This document shows, one piece after another, positions 1 through 11,115 of a stretch of DNA of 64,000 nt. The first letter of the stretch is position 1. Each line of letters opens with the position of its first letter. Source of the DNA: Trichobilharzia regenti (lineage: Eukaryota > Platyhelminthes > Trematoda > Strigeidida > Schistosomatidae); NCBI GenBank assembly GCA_944472135.2, contig OX235264.1:85384319-85448318 (forward strand). Direction: 5' to 3'. The notes under the pieces are model-generated. The model saw only the letters and a program-made list of their open reading frames with translations, was not told the DNA's origin and did no database searches. The position numbers and the translations under genes are program-made.

Positions 1-48
1 TAGATACACAAAAATTAGGATTCGTAGACAAGTGAATTTTCTCTCAGT

Positions 49-215
49 GAACGAGAATGGTTAATATGCCCTTACCGTAACCTGAAGGTCCTAGGATCGA
101 TCCCCAATGGCATCATAGACATGCACTTCTGAAGAGTCCCAAACTGGTGCAAAACCGCTGACCTGTACTCCTTGGTTTTCAGTGCTTATCTAATTAATGC
201 CAGTGCGTTATCCAA
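49..215 (+). repeat. Sm-alpha-like tRNA-derived repeat with decayed hammerhead
   Basis: A tRNA-like head has an A-box-like stretch near 56-70 and a B-box-like GGATCGATCCCC near 94-105. A hammerhead-like segment follows at about 130-190. The core CTGAAGA still fits CUGANGA, and GTCC opens the expected second helix. The second helix strand is altered (GGTGC) and the conserved GAAA has become AAAA, so cleavage activity is unlikely. Schistosome Sm-alpha SINE-like repeats are known to pair a pol III promoter with a hammerhead. Assignment to that family is by resemblance. Confidence 0.6.
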
Positions 216-430
216 CTTGAAATTAATAAAATCTTTGTAAATCAGTACTTGAAAAATCACATTTTTATGCACATACGTTGTCATCTTTTAAAATGTAACA
301 TGGTTGTTTTTGTATTTCATTGCTGATTTAGTATATATTGGGTTCTATTTAAATTTTCATATTTGCAATCATAGTGACTGTTGATGTCATTTTTTATATT
401 AGCAAAATTAATATCAGACTGACACATTAT

Positions 431-1973
431 AAGCAAAGCTAGCGATATTCAAGAAGGGAAACAAGTCCTCGTGTGATTATCATAGGGGGATCAGCCTAAC
501 GAACATAGTCTCTAAAATCCTAGGCTCAGTAATCATGCATAGACTAAGCAGAACTCGGGAGGAACAGACAAGGGAAAACCAAGCAGGCTTTAGACCAGGT
601 AGAGGGTGCATAGATCATATCTTCACTCTTCGACAGATTCTAGAACATAGACACACTTTTCGGCGTCCAACAATTGCCATATTTCTCGACTTGAAGGCTG
701 CCTTCGACTCCGTGGATCGAAAGGTACTATGGCAATGTTTGACTGTGAAGGAAGTGCCAAGAAAGTACATTGCACTAATCAAGGCACTCTATTCAAACTC
801 ATGTAGTCGTGTAAGGGCTTATGGGGAATTGTCATCTGAATTGGTAACAACCAGTGGTGTCCGACAGGGATGTCCACTTTCCCCACTTCTGTTTAACTTC
901 ATCATAGATATGCTGATGGAAGTATCCTTAACTGAACGTAATGACTTAGGAATCGACTTGTTACCAGGGAATAGTCTTATGGACTTAGAATATGCAGATG
1001 ACATAGTCCTGTTAGGGGAGGATGGTGACAAAATGCAGAGTCTTCTGAACACCGTGAGCAGCAATCTTCGTATGTTTGGCATGCGATTCGCCCCTGTAAA
1101 ATGTAAGATGCTGCTACAGGACTGGACCACGTCAACCCCTAACTTAGTGATAGGGAGTGAAGTGATAGAACATGTTGACCACTTCACCTATTTGGGAAGT
1201 TGTATTAGCACCAACGGACTGATTGGCGATGAAATCTCAGCACGGATGCGAAAAGCTCGATCTGCTTTCGCTGACTTACACCATCTCTGGCGTGGGCGTG
1301 ACATCCGGTTATCAACCAAGGGACGTGTGTACTGCTCAACAGTTCGCTCCGTCCTTCTCTATGGCTCTGAAACATGGCCAATACGCGTTGAAGACACGGA
1401 AAGGTTGACTGCTTTCGATCATACATGTCTGCGATCTCTGTCTCACGTTAGGTGGTTTCACAAGGTAAGTAATGTTGACGTTAGGCGTAGAGTGTTGGAC
1501 AAAGAGGGAAAATCAATCGACGAGGCTATAAAGTTACATAGACTGAGATGGCTAGGTCACGTGCTGCGCATGCCTAACCATCGCCTCCCCCGACGACGGG
1601 CATTACTAGCTGATATAGGTGCAGGTTGGAAAAGAGTAAGTGGTGGCCAAACAAAAACATGGCCTCATCAATCCATGAAATCCTTGACAGTCAAACTGAG
1701 TAAGGTAGGGAGATGCAGACTTCCGGGTCGGGGGTCAAAATCGTTGTCAATGGCCAGCGCAGATGTATTCAGTCTCTGTAATCTTTCATATTCCTTTCTA
1801 CCATTACCCATTCTGCTTTCACTCTGATACTTGTCAGACTGTATTGATTCTCTTCACTCATCTTCTTGTCTACCTCTGTGTGCTATTTGGAACGTGGCAA
1901 CTCGAACTGGTGCACTTCGGTGCCAAGTTCTATGTTGAATCCAGACAGACAGACAGAAGCAAAGCTAGCGATA
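431..1973 (+). mobile_element. RTE-like non-LTR retrotransposon (family A), 5'-truncated, 17-base TSD
   Basis: The insert (448-1957) is flanked by exact direct repeats AAGCAAAGCTAGCGATA at 431-447 and 1957-1973; the first base of the right copy may belong to the element. It starts inside the reverse transcriptase domain, as expected from incomplete target-primed reverse transcription. It ends in a short (ACAG)n tail rather than poly(A). The same 3' UTR and tail recur at 17040-17305 and 61350-61965, which defines the family end. It lies upstream of the visible caspase exons, perhaps in an intron. Confidence 0.85.
448..1827 (+). CDS. Reverse transcriptase, RTE-like, 5'-truncated but open
   Basis: The frame is open from the 5' junction at 448 to a stop at 1825-1827. 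An ATG at 535 is internal to the domain, so it is not the native start. Ordered RT motifs are FKKGN near the start, QAGFRPGRGC, LDLKAAFDSVD, GVRQGCPLSP and the catalytic EYADD at about residues 181-185. YLGS and the C-terminal HRLRWLGHVLRMPNHRLPRR module follow, typical of RTE-type proteins. The endonuclease is absent. No internal stop is present, which suggests a fairly young copy. Homology fades after about 1750, so the last codons read into 3' UTR. It is not expected to be an active gene. Confidence 0.8.
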   Translation, partial: FKKGNKSSCDYHRGISLTNIVSKILGSVIMHRLSRTREEQTRENQAGFRPGRGCIDHIFTLRQILEHRHTFRRPTIAIFLDLKAAFDSVDRKVLWQCLTVKEVPRKYIALIKALYSNSCSRVRAYGELSSELVTTSGVRQGCPLSPLLFNFIIDMLMEVSLTERNDLGIDLLPGNSLMDLEYADDIVLLGEDGDKMQSLLNTVSSNLRMFGMRFAPVKCKMLLQDWTTSTPNLVIGSEVIEHVDHFTYLGSCISTNGLIGDEISARMRKARSAFADLHHLWRGRDIRLSTKGRVYCSTVRSVLLYGSETWPIRVEDTERLTAFDHTCLRSLSHVRWFHKVSNVDVRRRVLDKEGKSIDEAIKLHRLRWLGHVLRMPNHRLPRRRALLADIGAGWKRVSGGQTKTWPHQSMKSLTVKLSKVGRCRLPGRGSKSLSMASADVFSLCNLSYSFLPLPILLSL

Positions 1974-2714
1974 ATAGAAATAAAACAATTTTTTACCATT
2001 TTTATTTAAGTTTTCCTGAAACTAATTTTTCCTCGACCAAAGAACAATTCTTTTTCTAACATATCAATGTGATTTAAGTCAACCACGGGCCCTTACTCAC
2101 TTTAGTAAATATTGAAGACTGGTAAATTGTTTAAACTCTTAATCTGCTTTATTCTGTTTAAGGCTAAATGCTAAGGTGTATAAGTGGGTTTTATTAGCGA
2201 ACCACACTGTAAAGACTAACATCTATTGAAATAAATCCATATTTATGTCACAGGCAATTTGAAAATATTATTGGTCAAAAGGAAAGCTACAGTTTACTTA
2301 TCATATGCCAAACAACTTAAAAATGTCAATAATGGATCATAGATGTTGATTGATGAAAAAGTAAGGAAACAAGTGTTTGCTTTGGAGAACACAAAACTGT
2401 ATTGGAATCGTCCTCATCCGGTAATTCACTAAGGCTTCGTAACATTCCCAGAGACCATACCGACTGTTTTCATGTGTAAAACAGTACTAATTCGAGTGTA
2501 GATAATCATATTTAAATGTCACAAACTGGTTATGCATATTTCTACAGTCAAAGAACACTGCTAGCATTGAAGGACACAATTCTGATCTGTACAAAATAGG
2601 TTAAAGAACTTCACTTGTCTTAAGTGACAGAATCCAAATGGCTTCTTTGAGATTAGGTTATATATATGCATGCTTCATATACAGAGGCCTAATTAACAAT
2701 AATATGTTATTCAT

Positions 2715-3528
2715 TTAATTCCTATGATCGTTGTAAAATTGATAATAGTGATGCAGAAATCAAGCCTGACGTTTAGTATCTTCGACTGATTATTTCCTTT
2801 AATCTACCCTGGTCTTCCTATGTCTTATCCATTTCTAAGAAAATGTTCTATCTCACTTTTTACCTTAAGGCACTCTAGCATAACTCAACCTCTCCTCTTA
2901 CAGTTTGTCAACTCGTGCATCTTTCCTATTCTTCTTCTTCATTGTTCACCCTTATTCTTTCCTTGGTTGCTTAAAAATGACTATGTCATACTTCGTAGAA
3001 CTCTGAAGATTGTCTGTAGGACAAATGGTATCCCATTGGGCTATATCGTTGACATCGTCATCGTTAGACAACAAATTTTGCTAAAGGGATTTTGTCAGAC
3101 TGTGGGCAACCACTTTACCCCCAGCTCCAACCTTGTGTCTCCTCAGGTAAAACAAGAAGTCATTTCAAAAGACTTTGCTCTGACGTCCAAGTATAAAAAT
3201 TCCACGATACCATGTTTGCAACGTACTTTATATGATGAAAATAGTTTCAGGAATGAACTAATTAACCTTCTTGACACTAGTAAATAAACTGTTTTCTCCA
3301 TCCCTATTCCACCAAGCTTTACTGTTATTCTTCTTCTTATATTATAATCCTCTCTCTTATTTTTCTGTTTATTTTCTCATAAGTTCAAACATTATTTAAG
3401 CACTGTAATAATTGTTATTCTTTGTTTTTCCCTTCACCATGCTATATTAAGAGAACATTAGATTCAGTACTCCATAGCATGCTAAAATTTCCAAATTGTG
3501 GTGACAATGCTGTCTGAAACGAACCTAC

Positions 3529-3571
<43 letters not shown>

Positions 3572-3725
3572 ATTCTCATTTTTGACTTTATTCCTAATGT
3601 AAATGTGGGCGAATTCTTGTGGTTAATTTAATTTATATTTTGAGTAAATCAAATGCGATATTGTGACAAATGCTGAGTATTCCATTCTGTATTAAAAGTG
3701 CTGTTTTTGGAATTAAGCAAAACCG
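2715..3725 (+). mobile_element. CR1-like LINE (family B) 3' fragment
   Basis: Bases 2820-3287 encode a diverged copy of the last ~155 residues of the LINE protein at 31893-34697, including SITQPLLLQFVNSCI and NELINLLDTSK before the stop. The following 3' UTR ends with TTTTTGGAATTAAGCAAA, matching the family terminus near 35165. A (TTA)n run at 3531-3569 is internal to the UTR. Homology starts near 2715. No endonuclease or catalytic RT motif remains. It lies just upstream of the first visible caspase exon. Confidence 0.75.
3531..3569. repeat. (TTA)n microsatellite
   Basis: An uninterrupted run of about 13 TTA units lies within the 3' UTR of the LINE fragment. Confidence 0.95.
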
Positions 3726-3907
3726 TGTACTCATACTGAGATATCGGAATGATATGAAATTAATTGAAAAGTTTTGTTATCTCATGAAACACCCACTAAT
3801 TGTCTTCTTTAATTGCTATCCCTCAAGTCGAGTAGATCAGTATGCTGTATTTATATTACCTCATAGCACTGAACTGTTTCAAAATAATCATGTGTATATT
3901 TTACTAG

Positions 3908-4052
3908 GCTTGTCGTGGAATGGGACTTGATGATGGTGTATTCGTTTGTGATGGTCCTTTGTCAAGAGATAAGTCTGAAAATCCTCCTTCAAGTGCACTA
4001 CGAAGAATCCCAATCGAAGCAGATCTTTTCATTGCTTATGCAGTACAACCAG
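3908..4052 (+). CDS. Caspase, internal exon with active-site Cys (gene continues to 12812)
   Basis: The exon follows an acceptor (TTACTAG) and ends CCAG|GTAATG. It opens with Ala-Cys-Arg-Gly, the core of the caspase pentapeptide QACRG, so the catalytic cysteine is the second residue. The p20/p10 linker follows, and then RIPIEADLFIAYAVQPG, the start of the small subunit (compare PVEADFLIAYS in executioner caspases). It ends in phase 1 and joins exactly to the exon at 12565 to give PGYYAFRNS. Caspases are cysteine proteases that cleave after aspartate during apoptosis. Upstream exons (prodomain, catalytic His) were not found between 1 and 3900 and are probably outside the window. Confidence 0.88.
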
Positions 4053-4479
4053 GTAATGTTTCTATCATATGTTATATTGTTTTGCTTTCCTGTTTTATGC
4101 GCATGGCTTTAATTAAGTCTTTTATGCAGAAGAATCTCCATTACATCCTACTAGACTTTTATTATGATTGAGAAACTGTCATGTGTTATCAGTGTATAAT
4201 TATATGTAATGCTAAATATGTCTAAATTCTATATTGGGAAGTACAATCACTTTTAAATGATTTTATCGGCAAATGGTAACAGCTTTACCAGCGTAAAATG
4301 ACTTTATATGGATTAGATTATTTGACATCTTCATAATAAGGACTTTTAACAATCGTAGAAAAGAATACCCTGTAATATCCATGATAGTTCCCGACGCACA
4401 AGTTATCTAAATATTTAGCATCAGTGTTATACCCCATTAGAGATAGGTCAAATTCTAGGCTAACTAATTCCTATGTAAT

Positions 4480-6075
4480 GAAACTGGAGGAAATTCAATT
4501 AGAAAAAGATGAAAAAAAAATGATTAGTTTTGACATAACCAGTTTATATTCCTAATATTCCCATTAATACTGCCCTAGAGGCAGTTAGGAATGAACTGAA
4601 CATTGATCATAAACTCAAAAGTAGGACTAAGTTCTTGGTTGATGAACTAACAATAGGTGTCCAGTTGTGTCTAATCACAACTTCAAATTTCAAAATAAAC
4701 TATATTAACAAACGAATAGGGTCTCAATAGGATCACCAATATCCCCAATAGTAGCAGACATATTTATGAATAGTTGGGAATATTAGGCTCTTACAGTGTT
4801 TAATCCTGCTCCTAGGTTTTAATAATAATAGCTTTATTCCAAACAGTATTTGTAGTACAGGTATGGAATTTTCAGTGTGCATTACAATATGTTGCATCTA
4901 AATACCTCATAAATTTTATAAGATTTTAAAATCAAAAAGCAACACCCAAAAAAGATAAAGAAAAAGAAACAGCGTTGCTTTTACATTTTAAACAATGCAC
5001 CACAAAATTGTAATAGAAGATAAGAACAACAGTATAATAGTAACGAGGAAAGGAAAACAAAAACTAATGAGACTATTTGTTAGAGTGCCGCAGTAAGTTT
5101 ATTGTGTCATACCTAACGGATTTCTCATCACATAACAGCTGTGCCAGATATGGTATTGTGGAGTTTTTGTACTTGGTGGTCCTAGCATATAGCCGCTTCT
5201 AGTTCTACCAGATGAAATACAAGGAGAGAGCTGCGTATAAAGAGGATGCTCGGGGTCTGACAATATTGTATTCTAGTGGAGACATGTGGATGACACATTC
5301 ACTGTGCTGAAATCTGAACATATCCCTCATTTTTTCACACAAATAAAATCAATAGTAGGCGGAATCCAGTTCACTTCTGAGTTAGAAAGTGAACAGGGTG
5401 AGTTAAGCATGCTAGACTGTAGAATAAAACGAAAACAAGATGATGGGTTAGATACTAGAACTTATAGGAAACCGATACACTCTAATAAATATTTCATCCC
5501 ATCCAAAATAGGTAAAGATAGTGTTACTTAAATGTCTATATAATCGGGCTATCAACTAACCTAAGCCTAACTAGTAAATCAGAAGATTTAAATAATAATG
5601 AAATCAAACAAATAAAGAATTTATTACGAGTATCGTGTAATGACTGTGAAGTCAGTTGCACAAGCCAAACTAGTAAATTGGGGACAACTAGATTATTTGA
5701 ACATAAAAATTCAGTTAGACCTAAAATAGTTGTCCCTCTGCTAAGTTAAATAACCAAAAAAAAAATTCAACTATTGTACTGTATTCACTTGCATGTTATA
5801 AACAATAGGGTGGAGCAAGGTGAAAATATTAAAAAGTAATATAGTTAGGTGCAGTGAGAAAGAGGTTAATCGCTGAATCTTGATTTATCGATTCAACACC
5901 CTTCATATGTAGTCGAAACGATGCAAAGCCTTTACCGGAGATATGGATAGTGACAACAAACAACAGGGAGAAGCTGGACTGAGAAAAAGAGAATATATAT
6001 ATATGTATATGATAAATCGTGAAACTATGTGACCAAATTGATATGATTATGAGCAATAAATTGTGCTCAAAATGT
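4480..6075 (+). pseudogene. Penelope-like element relic (RT and GIY-YIG remnant)
   Basis: Frames before 4800 carry MISFDITSLYS, GSPISPIVADIFMN and NPAPR, the RT core of Penelope-like elements. The reading resumes at about 5270 with WRHVDDTFTVL, the Penelope form of the catalytic YVDD box. ELSMLDCRIKRKQDD and TYRKPIHSNKYF follow. A degraded C-terminus at 5630-5720 (SCNDCEVSCTSQTSKLG, FEHK) matches the GIY-YIG endonuclease region. The tail at 5745-6075 recurs inverted at 10150-10450. Stops and a LINE insertion at 4812-5262 disable it. Orientation matches the caspase. Confidence 0.78.
4812..5262 (-). mobile_element. LINE family B 3' end inserted into the Penelope relic
   Basis: The reverse complement carries EHPLYTQLSPCISSGRTRSG and then the family 3' UTR, ending in GGAATAAAGC and a short (ATT)n tail near 4812-4822. 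The insertion splits the Penelope RT between NPAPRF and the HVDD box. The 5' end is truncated near 5262. No clear target duplication is visible. Confidence 0.75.
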
Positions 6076-6374
6076 AATCCAGTCGTTATTAATGAATCGC
6101 TGTGTGATATTTAAAATAAACTTCTCTAATATGGAATTGCATCCTATCACAATGCCCAAGTTCTACACTTACACCAATTCTGCTGTTTCAAACCTACTAA
6201 GCAGAGATCTACTCAGTGTAATCCTAAAGAAAACTTTCACTGGAAATACCGACATATAACTCTTTCTCAACTATATTTGGAACGTTTAAAGACGACTTCC
6301 CTTTTATGGTATAATACTTACATGTATAATGTAGTTTAGGGGGCTTTAAGCCTCTTGAAGTCAATGAACAATAC

Positions 6375-6376
<2 letters not shown>

Positions 6377-6418
<42 letters not shown>
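6377..6418. repeat. (AT)n microsatellite
   Basis: About 21 AT units in an AT-rich, otherwise unassigned stretch of the caspase intron. Confidence 0.95.
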
Positions 6419-6421
<3 letters not shown>

Positions 6422-6973
6422 TGTTCGGCTGCCAAAATGATTCCTGATCAAAATAAAATCAGGCTGTTCACTATTTCTTGTTACTTTGATTTACACTTCC
6501 TGTTGATTTAGTATGCTGGAGCAAACTGCTTAGTCTGTGGTGATATGTTGACTTCTTGTACGGGGACTTCGACAATATTTGGAAATTAATGTGATGCTAT
6601 TTCGGTTGATGGTGACTGACAGTGAAATCCAGTGGTCTAATGAACAACCCTTTGGCGTTTAGATCGATAGGTGCAAGGTCTTAGTCTCAGTAAGCACACT
6701 GAGAAGGCAAGCACAATTCCCAAAAGGAACGAAATACTGCTAGTCCATCAAAAGCCGAACTGATAAAACTCTGTACTCTTTAATTAAATTAGTTTCAAAT
6801 TTTACTGTCGGTATTCGATGAAAAAGAACATTTTAAAGTGGTCAGTGTCTTCCAAGCTTTTTCATCGTCCTTATCTTCAGGCGGACTAATAGGGTGACCT
6901 ATAATATTTATAATTTATGTATTATACCACCAATAAATCATTAAATTTTAATGAAATTGAAAAGAACTGAGTG

Positions 6974-6976
<3 letters not shown>

Positions 6977-7022
<46 letters not shown>
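6977..7022. repeat. (AT)n microsatellite at the edge of an inverted-repeat arm
   Basis: About 23 AT units immediately outside the left arm of the large inverted repeat at 7022-7356. Confidence 0.95.
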
Positions 7023-7026
<4 letters not shown>

Positions 7027-9056
7027 GAACTTACGTGGCAGAGGCTATGAACGTGTGGCCACATAAGAGCACTTCAACAGAAACACAGAAGTCTACCCAC
7101 CCTCCACCGAACCGGGTCATTCACCCAAAACCTTACACTGACTGCAAAATGAATTAAACACGACGAGGACGTAAAAGACATTTCTAAAAGAACATAAAGT
7201 TTAGAAAATACCTCGAATTCAAATGGTAGCTATTTATTTTTCAGTCATTAACCCATAAGTGAAATAATCAAATGTACTAATTTCTATCAGTAAAGTACGA
7301 TATGAGGAAAGTAAAGTTACTTCAGCTGATCGTCGTAAGCGAAATGGAGAGTCTGATGAATTATACATACGAGAAGACAACTAAAAGATCCAACGATTTT
7401 GAGAGAAAAACTCATAGAAGTCGACTACGAAATTCCATTGACCGAATAAAAACAAATAACAAGATGAATGTCACATGCACTGAATAGAGATGTCCTATAG
7501 TAAATTTCTTAAACATCTTTTTTTAAAGTACATGTCATTAACATTACCCAATGCACTATATATATATATATGATTTAAAGGAATGGTGTTGAAGTTGTGA
7601 ATATTAGAACCTGAAGAAGGTCCTATTGAAGGCAGTATTACTCGCTTATATATCTTCTCTTCTTTCTTTTACTGAATCGTCACTATAATGGACTGCTTTT
7701 CGTGATATAATAGACCTTATTCAGCATCGTAATGCCAGAACTGTTGAGATAATAGATGACCTGTACTTAGTCGTAGTATCACAATGTATTTTTGTTTCTG
7801 GTACGTTTTTTTTATATTTCAGCTTGATTATAGCATGATTATAGATTGTAGGAGTGTTCAAATACCAGAGACTGACGTCGGTTAATCTGACTTTTTGAAT
7901 CAGTTTGTTAATTTAGCTTCCGGTCAAATATTTTCTTTTACCTTCATCACTGTGAAATTATTTTACAATCCAATGATGATCGATTGAACCACAACTTGTG
8001 TTTGTCAGAAATTATTATTAAGATTTGATTTAATAAAGACTGTATGTTTTACTGAACCACAATTCTGGTGGCTTCAATCGATTGAATTGTCTGTCTGAGC
8101 TGAATGAAATCTGGTATACAACTGACCAGCTTCGATCAAAATGAACGAAATGGTCGACGAATGTTTGGACCACTTCGATCTGGCTACTAGTAAACATTAC
8201 CAACTGCTCATATCAATCGATCAGTAGTATGTAGTATCATGCATTAAGTTGAAAAGAAACAGCCAAACTAAAGGTATTTATATGATTGAGACAATTTTTG
8301 TTCTTGCTCTTTCAACTGAGAACTTTTCACATGATTGCGCCGTCAGTCGAAGTTGGAAGACTTTGATATAGTGCACTGGCTGATGTTACTGACATACACT
8401 TTCAAAAGATGTTAACAATTTTATTAGAAGACATCTTTATTCGGTCAGTGGAATTCCCTACCCGACTTCTATGAGTTTTTCTTTCAAAGTCGTTGTAATT
8501 TTTAGTTGTCTTCATCTATGTATTACCGAGATTTCCATCAGACTCTCCATCTCGCTTACGACGAGCAGCTGAAGTAATTTTGCCTATACTTCATATCGTA
8601 CTTTACTCATAGAAATTAGTACATTTGATTATTTCACTTATTAGTTGGTGGCACAGTGGTTAGGACTCTCACCGACCATGCACATGGTTCGAGGTTCGGT
8701 CCCCTGCCGACGCACACCTGATATCTATGGTTGGTCTGCGAAATCTGGGCTACCGATATCCATGCTGAAAATTCCATACTTGCACCAAAAATACAGTGTG
8801 GAATCAAGGTGTAATAAAAAAAAATAAATAAAAAATAAGTAGCTACCATTTGAATTCGAGATATTTTCTAAACTTTATGCTCTTTTAGAAATGTCTTTTA
8901 CGTCCTCGTCGTGTTTACTTTATTTTGCAGTCAGTGTAAGGTTTTGGGTGAATAACCCGGTTCGGTGGAGGGTGGGTAGACTTCTGTGTTTCTGTTGAAG
9001 TGCTCTCATGTGGCCACACGTTCATAGCCTCTGCCATGTAAGTCTTATTCACTGTC
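7022..9056. repeat. Large inverted repeat, arms 7022-7356 and about 8538-9056
   Basis: The left arm reappears reverse-complemented in the right arm. Matching landmarks include GTGGCCACA near 7058 and 9009, GGTGGAGGGTGGGTAGAC (reversed in the left arm) and GAGAGTCTGATG near the inner edge. The right arm is longer because a SINE sits in it at about 8643-8830. The spacer (about 7357-8537) shows no recognised gene. It could be a long-TIR DNA transposon or an inverted duplication. No terminal target duplication was identified. Confidence 0.75.
8643..8830 (+). mobile_element. tRNA-derived SINE
   Basis: The head GTGGCACAGTGGTTAGGACTC resembles a pol III A box, and GGTTCGAGGTTCGGTCC a B box. A shared body follows (CACACCTGATATCTATGGTT) and the 3' part TGCTGAAAATTCCAT, ending in an A-rich AAATA tail. 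The same unit recurs at 16285-16475, 25917-26846 (interrupted) and 30573-30775 (- strand). It interrupts one arm of the inverted repeat, so it inserted after that repeat formed. Confidence 0.82.
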
Positions 9057-10149
9057 TTCTTGAGGCAGGGGTGTTACTGGGAAATGTGAAAAGGATGAAT
9101 GCGAATGTCTGGCGCTTACAATCGGACTGCCGGACATGCCAGTCTTCCTAGGAGAGTTGGAAAAGCCTAATTCCCCTTATAATGTATATGGGCTCCAGAA
9201 TCCAAGAGGATCGAACAGTGTATGAATCTGTTTTGGACACCGGCAACTATAGGAATGCAGCTTCTAATGTTGCTCGACTGTCATGTGAACCAGACTTCAA
9301 ATCAAGTCTACACTTATTAGATTTCGGCATTATGAACATCCCATCAATACAGCTGGTATCTAACTACTTTGTGCACATTCACAATCAATGACTTCATCCA
9401 TTAGTGTCATCAATGGGTCCAACTACTAACTACTGTCCAACCAAATTCCACTTCTGCTAACATTACTCATTTAGGAAAGCGATGACACAGCATATTGTTA
9501 TAACATACCAGTCGTCTGAATAGAAGGGGATCTACAACTACATTCACTGACTTATCTTTATTACTTATAACACTCTCCGCTCAATGTCCGAATAACTTTT
9601 CATGTTATTTCACTTAACTTAAGGAAATGAACGAATACATTGGTTATTAAAAGTCTGTAGTGTTCTCATCTTTATTTTCACTGGCTATATGTCAAACTTA
9701 AAATTGAACAGAACTTCTCAAATGAGCGAAATGTTCATTACACCCAACCACTTTGCTTCTAAATCTCAAAAGGAATGTCGGTCACAATTTTAAGCAATAA
9801 GGACTACAATAAGTTTATGAACTAAAACATGAATGTTCTTCGTCACATAAAATTCCCAAAAAACATTTAATCGATATGTACTTTATCAATAGACCAAGAG
9901 CACAACTAGAGAAAGTCTAGGACATTCTAGTCTTACTTAAACGTCATGTGCTGGATTCCCTAGCAAGAATGTCGATTTCGGATGTGTCAAACTTCGTCTA
10001 TAGATTTCTAACAGCGTTCGGTACAACTTTGTACCGATAAATATTGGTTTTAAAGTGATATCATAGTAAAAAGTGTGAATCTGAGGATGGCAGACTGAAA
10101 TCGTTACCCGAAATTGGGACTAAGGTATTCTTGAATCAGCATTTATCTT

Positions 10150-10640
10150 CCATATTAGATAAGTTGACTGATAATGTTTTGAGCACAATTTATTGCTCAT
10201 AATCATATCAATGTGTTCATACGACCTCATAACTTATGTTTTATAGCTTTACTTCTTCCTGTTTTTCAATCCACTTTTCCATATATCTGAGATAGGTGTT
10301 GCATCGTTTCGATTCCACATGTTTAGTGTTGATTCGATAGACAAAGATTCGGTGATTGACATCTCTTCCTAATTAACTCTGTTACTTTTTAATATGTTTA
10401 CTTTATCCCACCTTATTGTGTAATCGAATGCAAGTGAGTTAATTGCAATAACCGAGATATTATCTAGATTACCTAACTTAGCGGGATCAATCAAATGAAA
10501 TTTTTATGTTTTAGTAATATTCTGGTGAGAGCTGGCTGTTAGATAAAATTGGTAGATAGTTATTTACGTCAATGTTTATGTCCCCAATATTGGTCGTGAG
10601 AAAAATGAGAACAAAGCCTTTGAGTAGGCGGATACAGTTA
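10150..10640 (-). pseudogene. Penelope-like element relic, C-terminal and 3' region
   Basis: The reverse complement encodes a diverged GIY-YIG-type C-terminus with AINSLAFDYTIRWDKVNILK. It continues through a region matching 5745-6075, including GAGCAATAAATTGTGCTC. It is antisense to the caspase and to the Penelope copy at 4480. A stop shortly after that motif and the lack of RT sequence mark it as dead. Confidence 0.65.
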
Positions 10641-11115
10641 ATATATAGATGATCTGACATTCAAAAAATAGCCACAGAGAGATGCAAGGTTAACTTTCTA
10701 TGAGAAACAACCAATCAGGAAGCTGTGTTTGTCTGCTAACAATAATCTATAATATGTACATGAAAATCTATAAATATGTGTTGATTTCCTTGATAAAGGA
10801 TCTGTTGCCTGGCCCTTGTCTTCTGTTGTTACAAGATAACTGGCAAAGATCTACTAGTCCGACCTATGTATTCGACCCTAAATGCATGCTATCGATACGA
10901 TACAAAACCTGTTTCACATATACAGAAAATTGAATTCAAAACCATTTAAGAAGTTGTGTAAATACATGGACATTATTATGATTACTAGACTGTATCTGAA
11001 GCATTGTCCGGTTATTAACACTATACCAGCCACTGCGTTATGTCAACTAAACATACCCAGTGTCCGAACTATAATACTATATTCTCGTTTATGTTGTATA
11101 CTGGACAGGAAATTG

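Noticed and set aside
819..1187. Antisense genes over the RT frames (here and at 1205-1426, 25372-25755, 47637-47996, 48112-48405)
   Set aside because: These are shadow frames on the opposite strand of recognised RT or endonuclease genes, with no domain of their own.
3670..3930. An 86-codon frame over the caspase acceptor
   Set aside because: It runs from LINE 3' UTR through intron into the exon in the wrong frame and has no caspase similarity.
6951..7157. A protein with a Tyr-Ile repeat
   Set aside because: The repeat is translation of an (AT)n microsatellite.
8650..8715. A tRNA gene
   Set aside because: The A and B box-like sequences belong to a dispersed SINE with the same body and tail at four places. 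No cloverleaf with a proper acceptor stem was seen.
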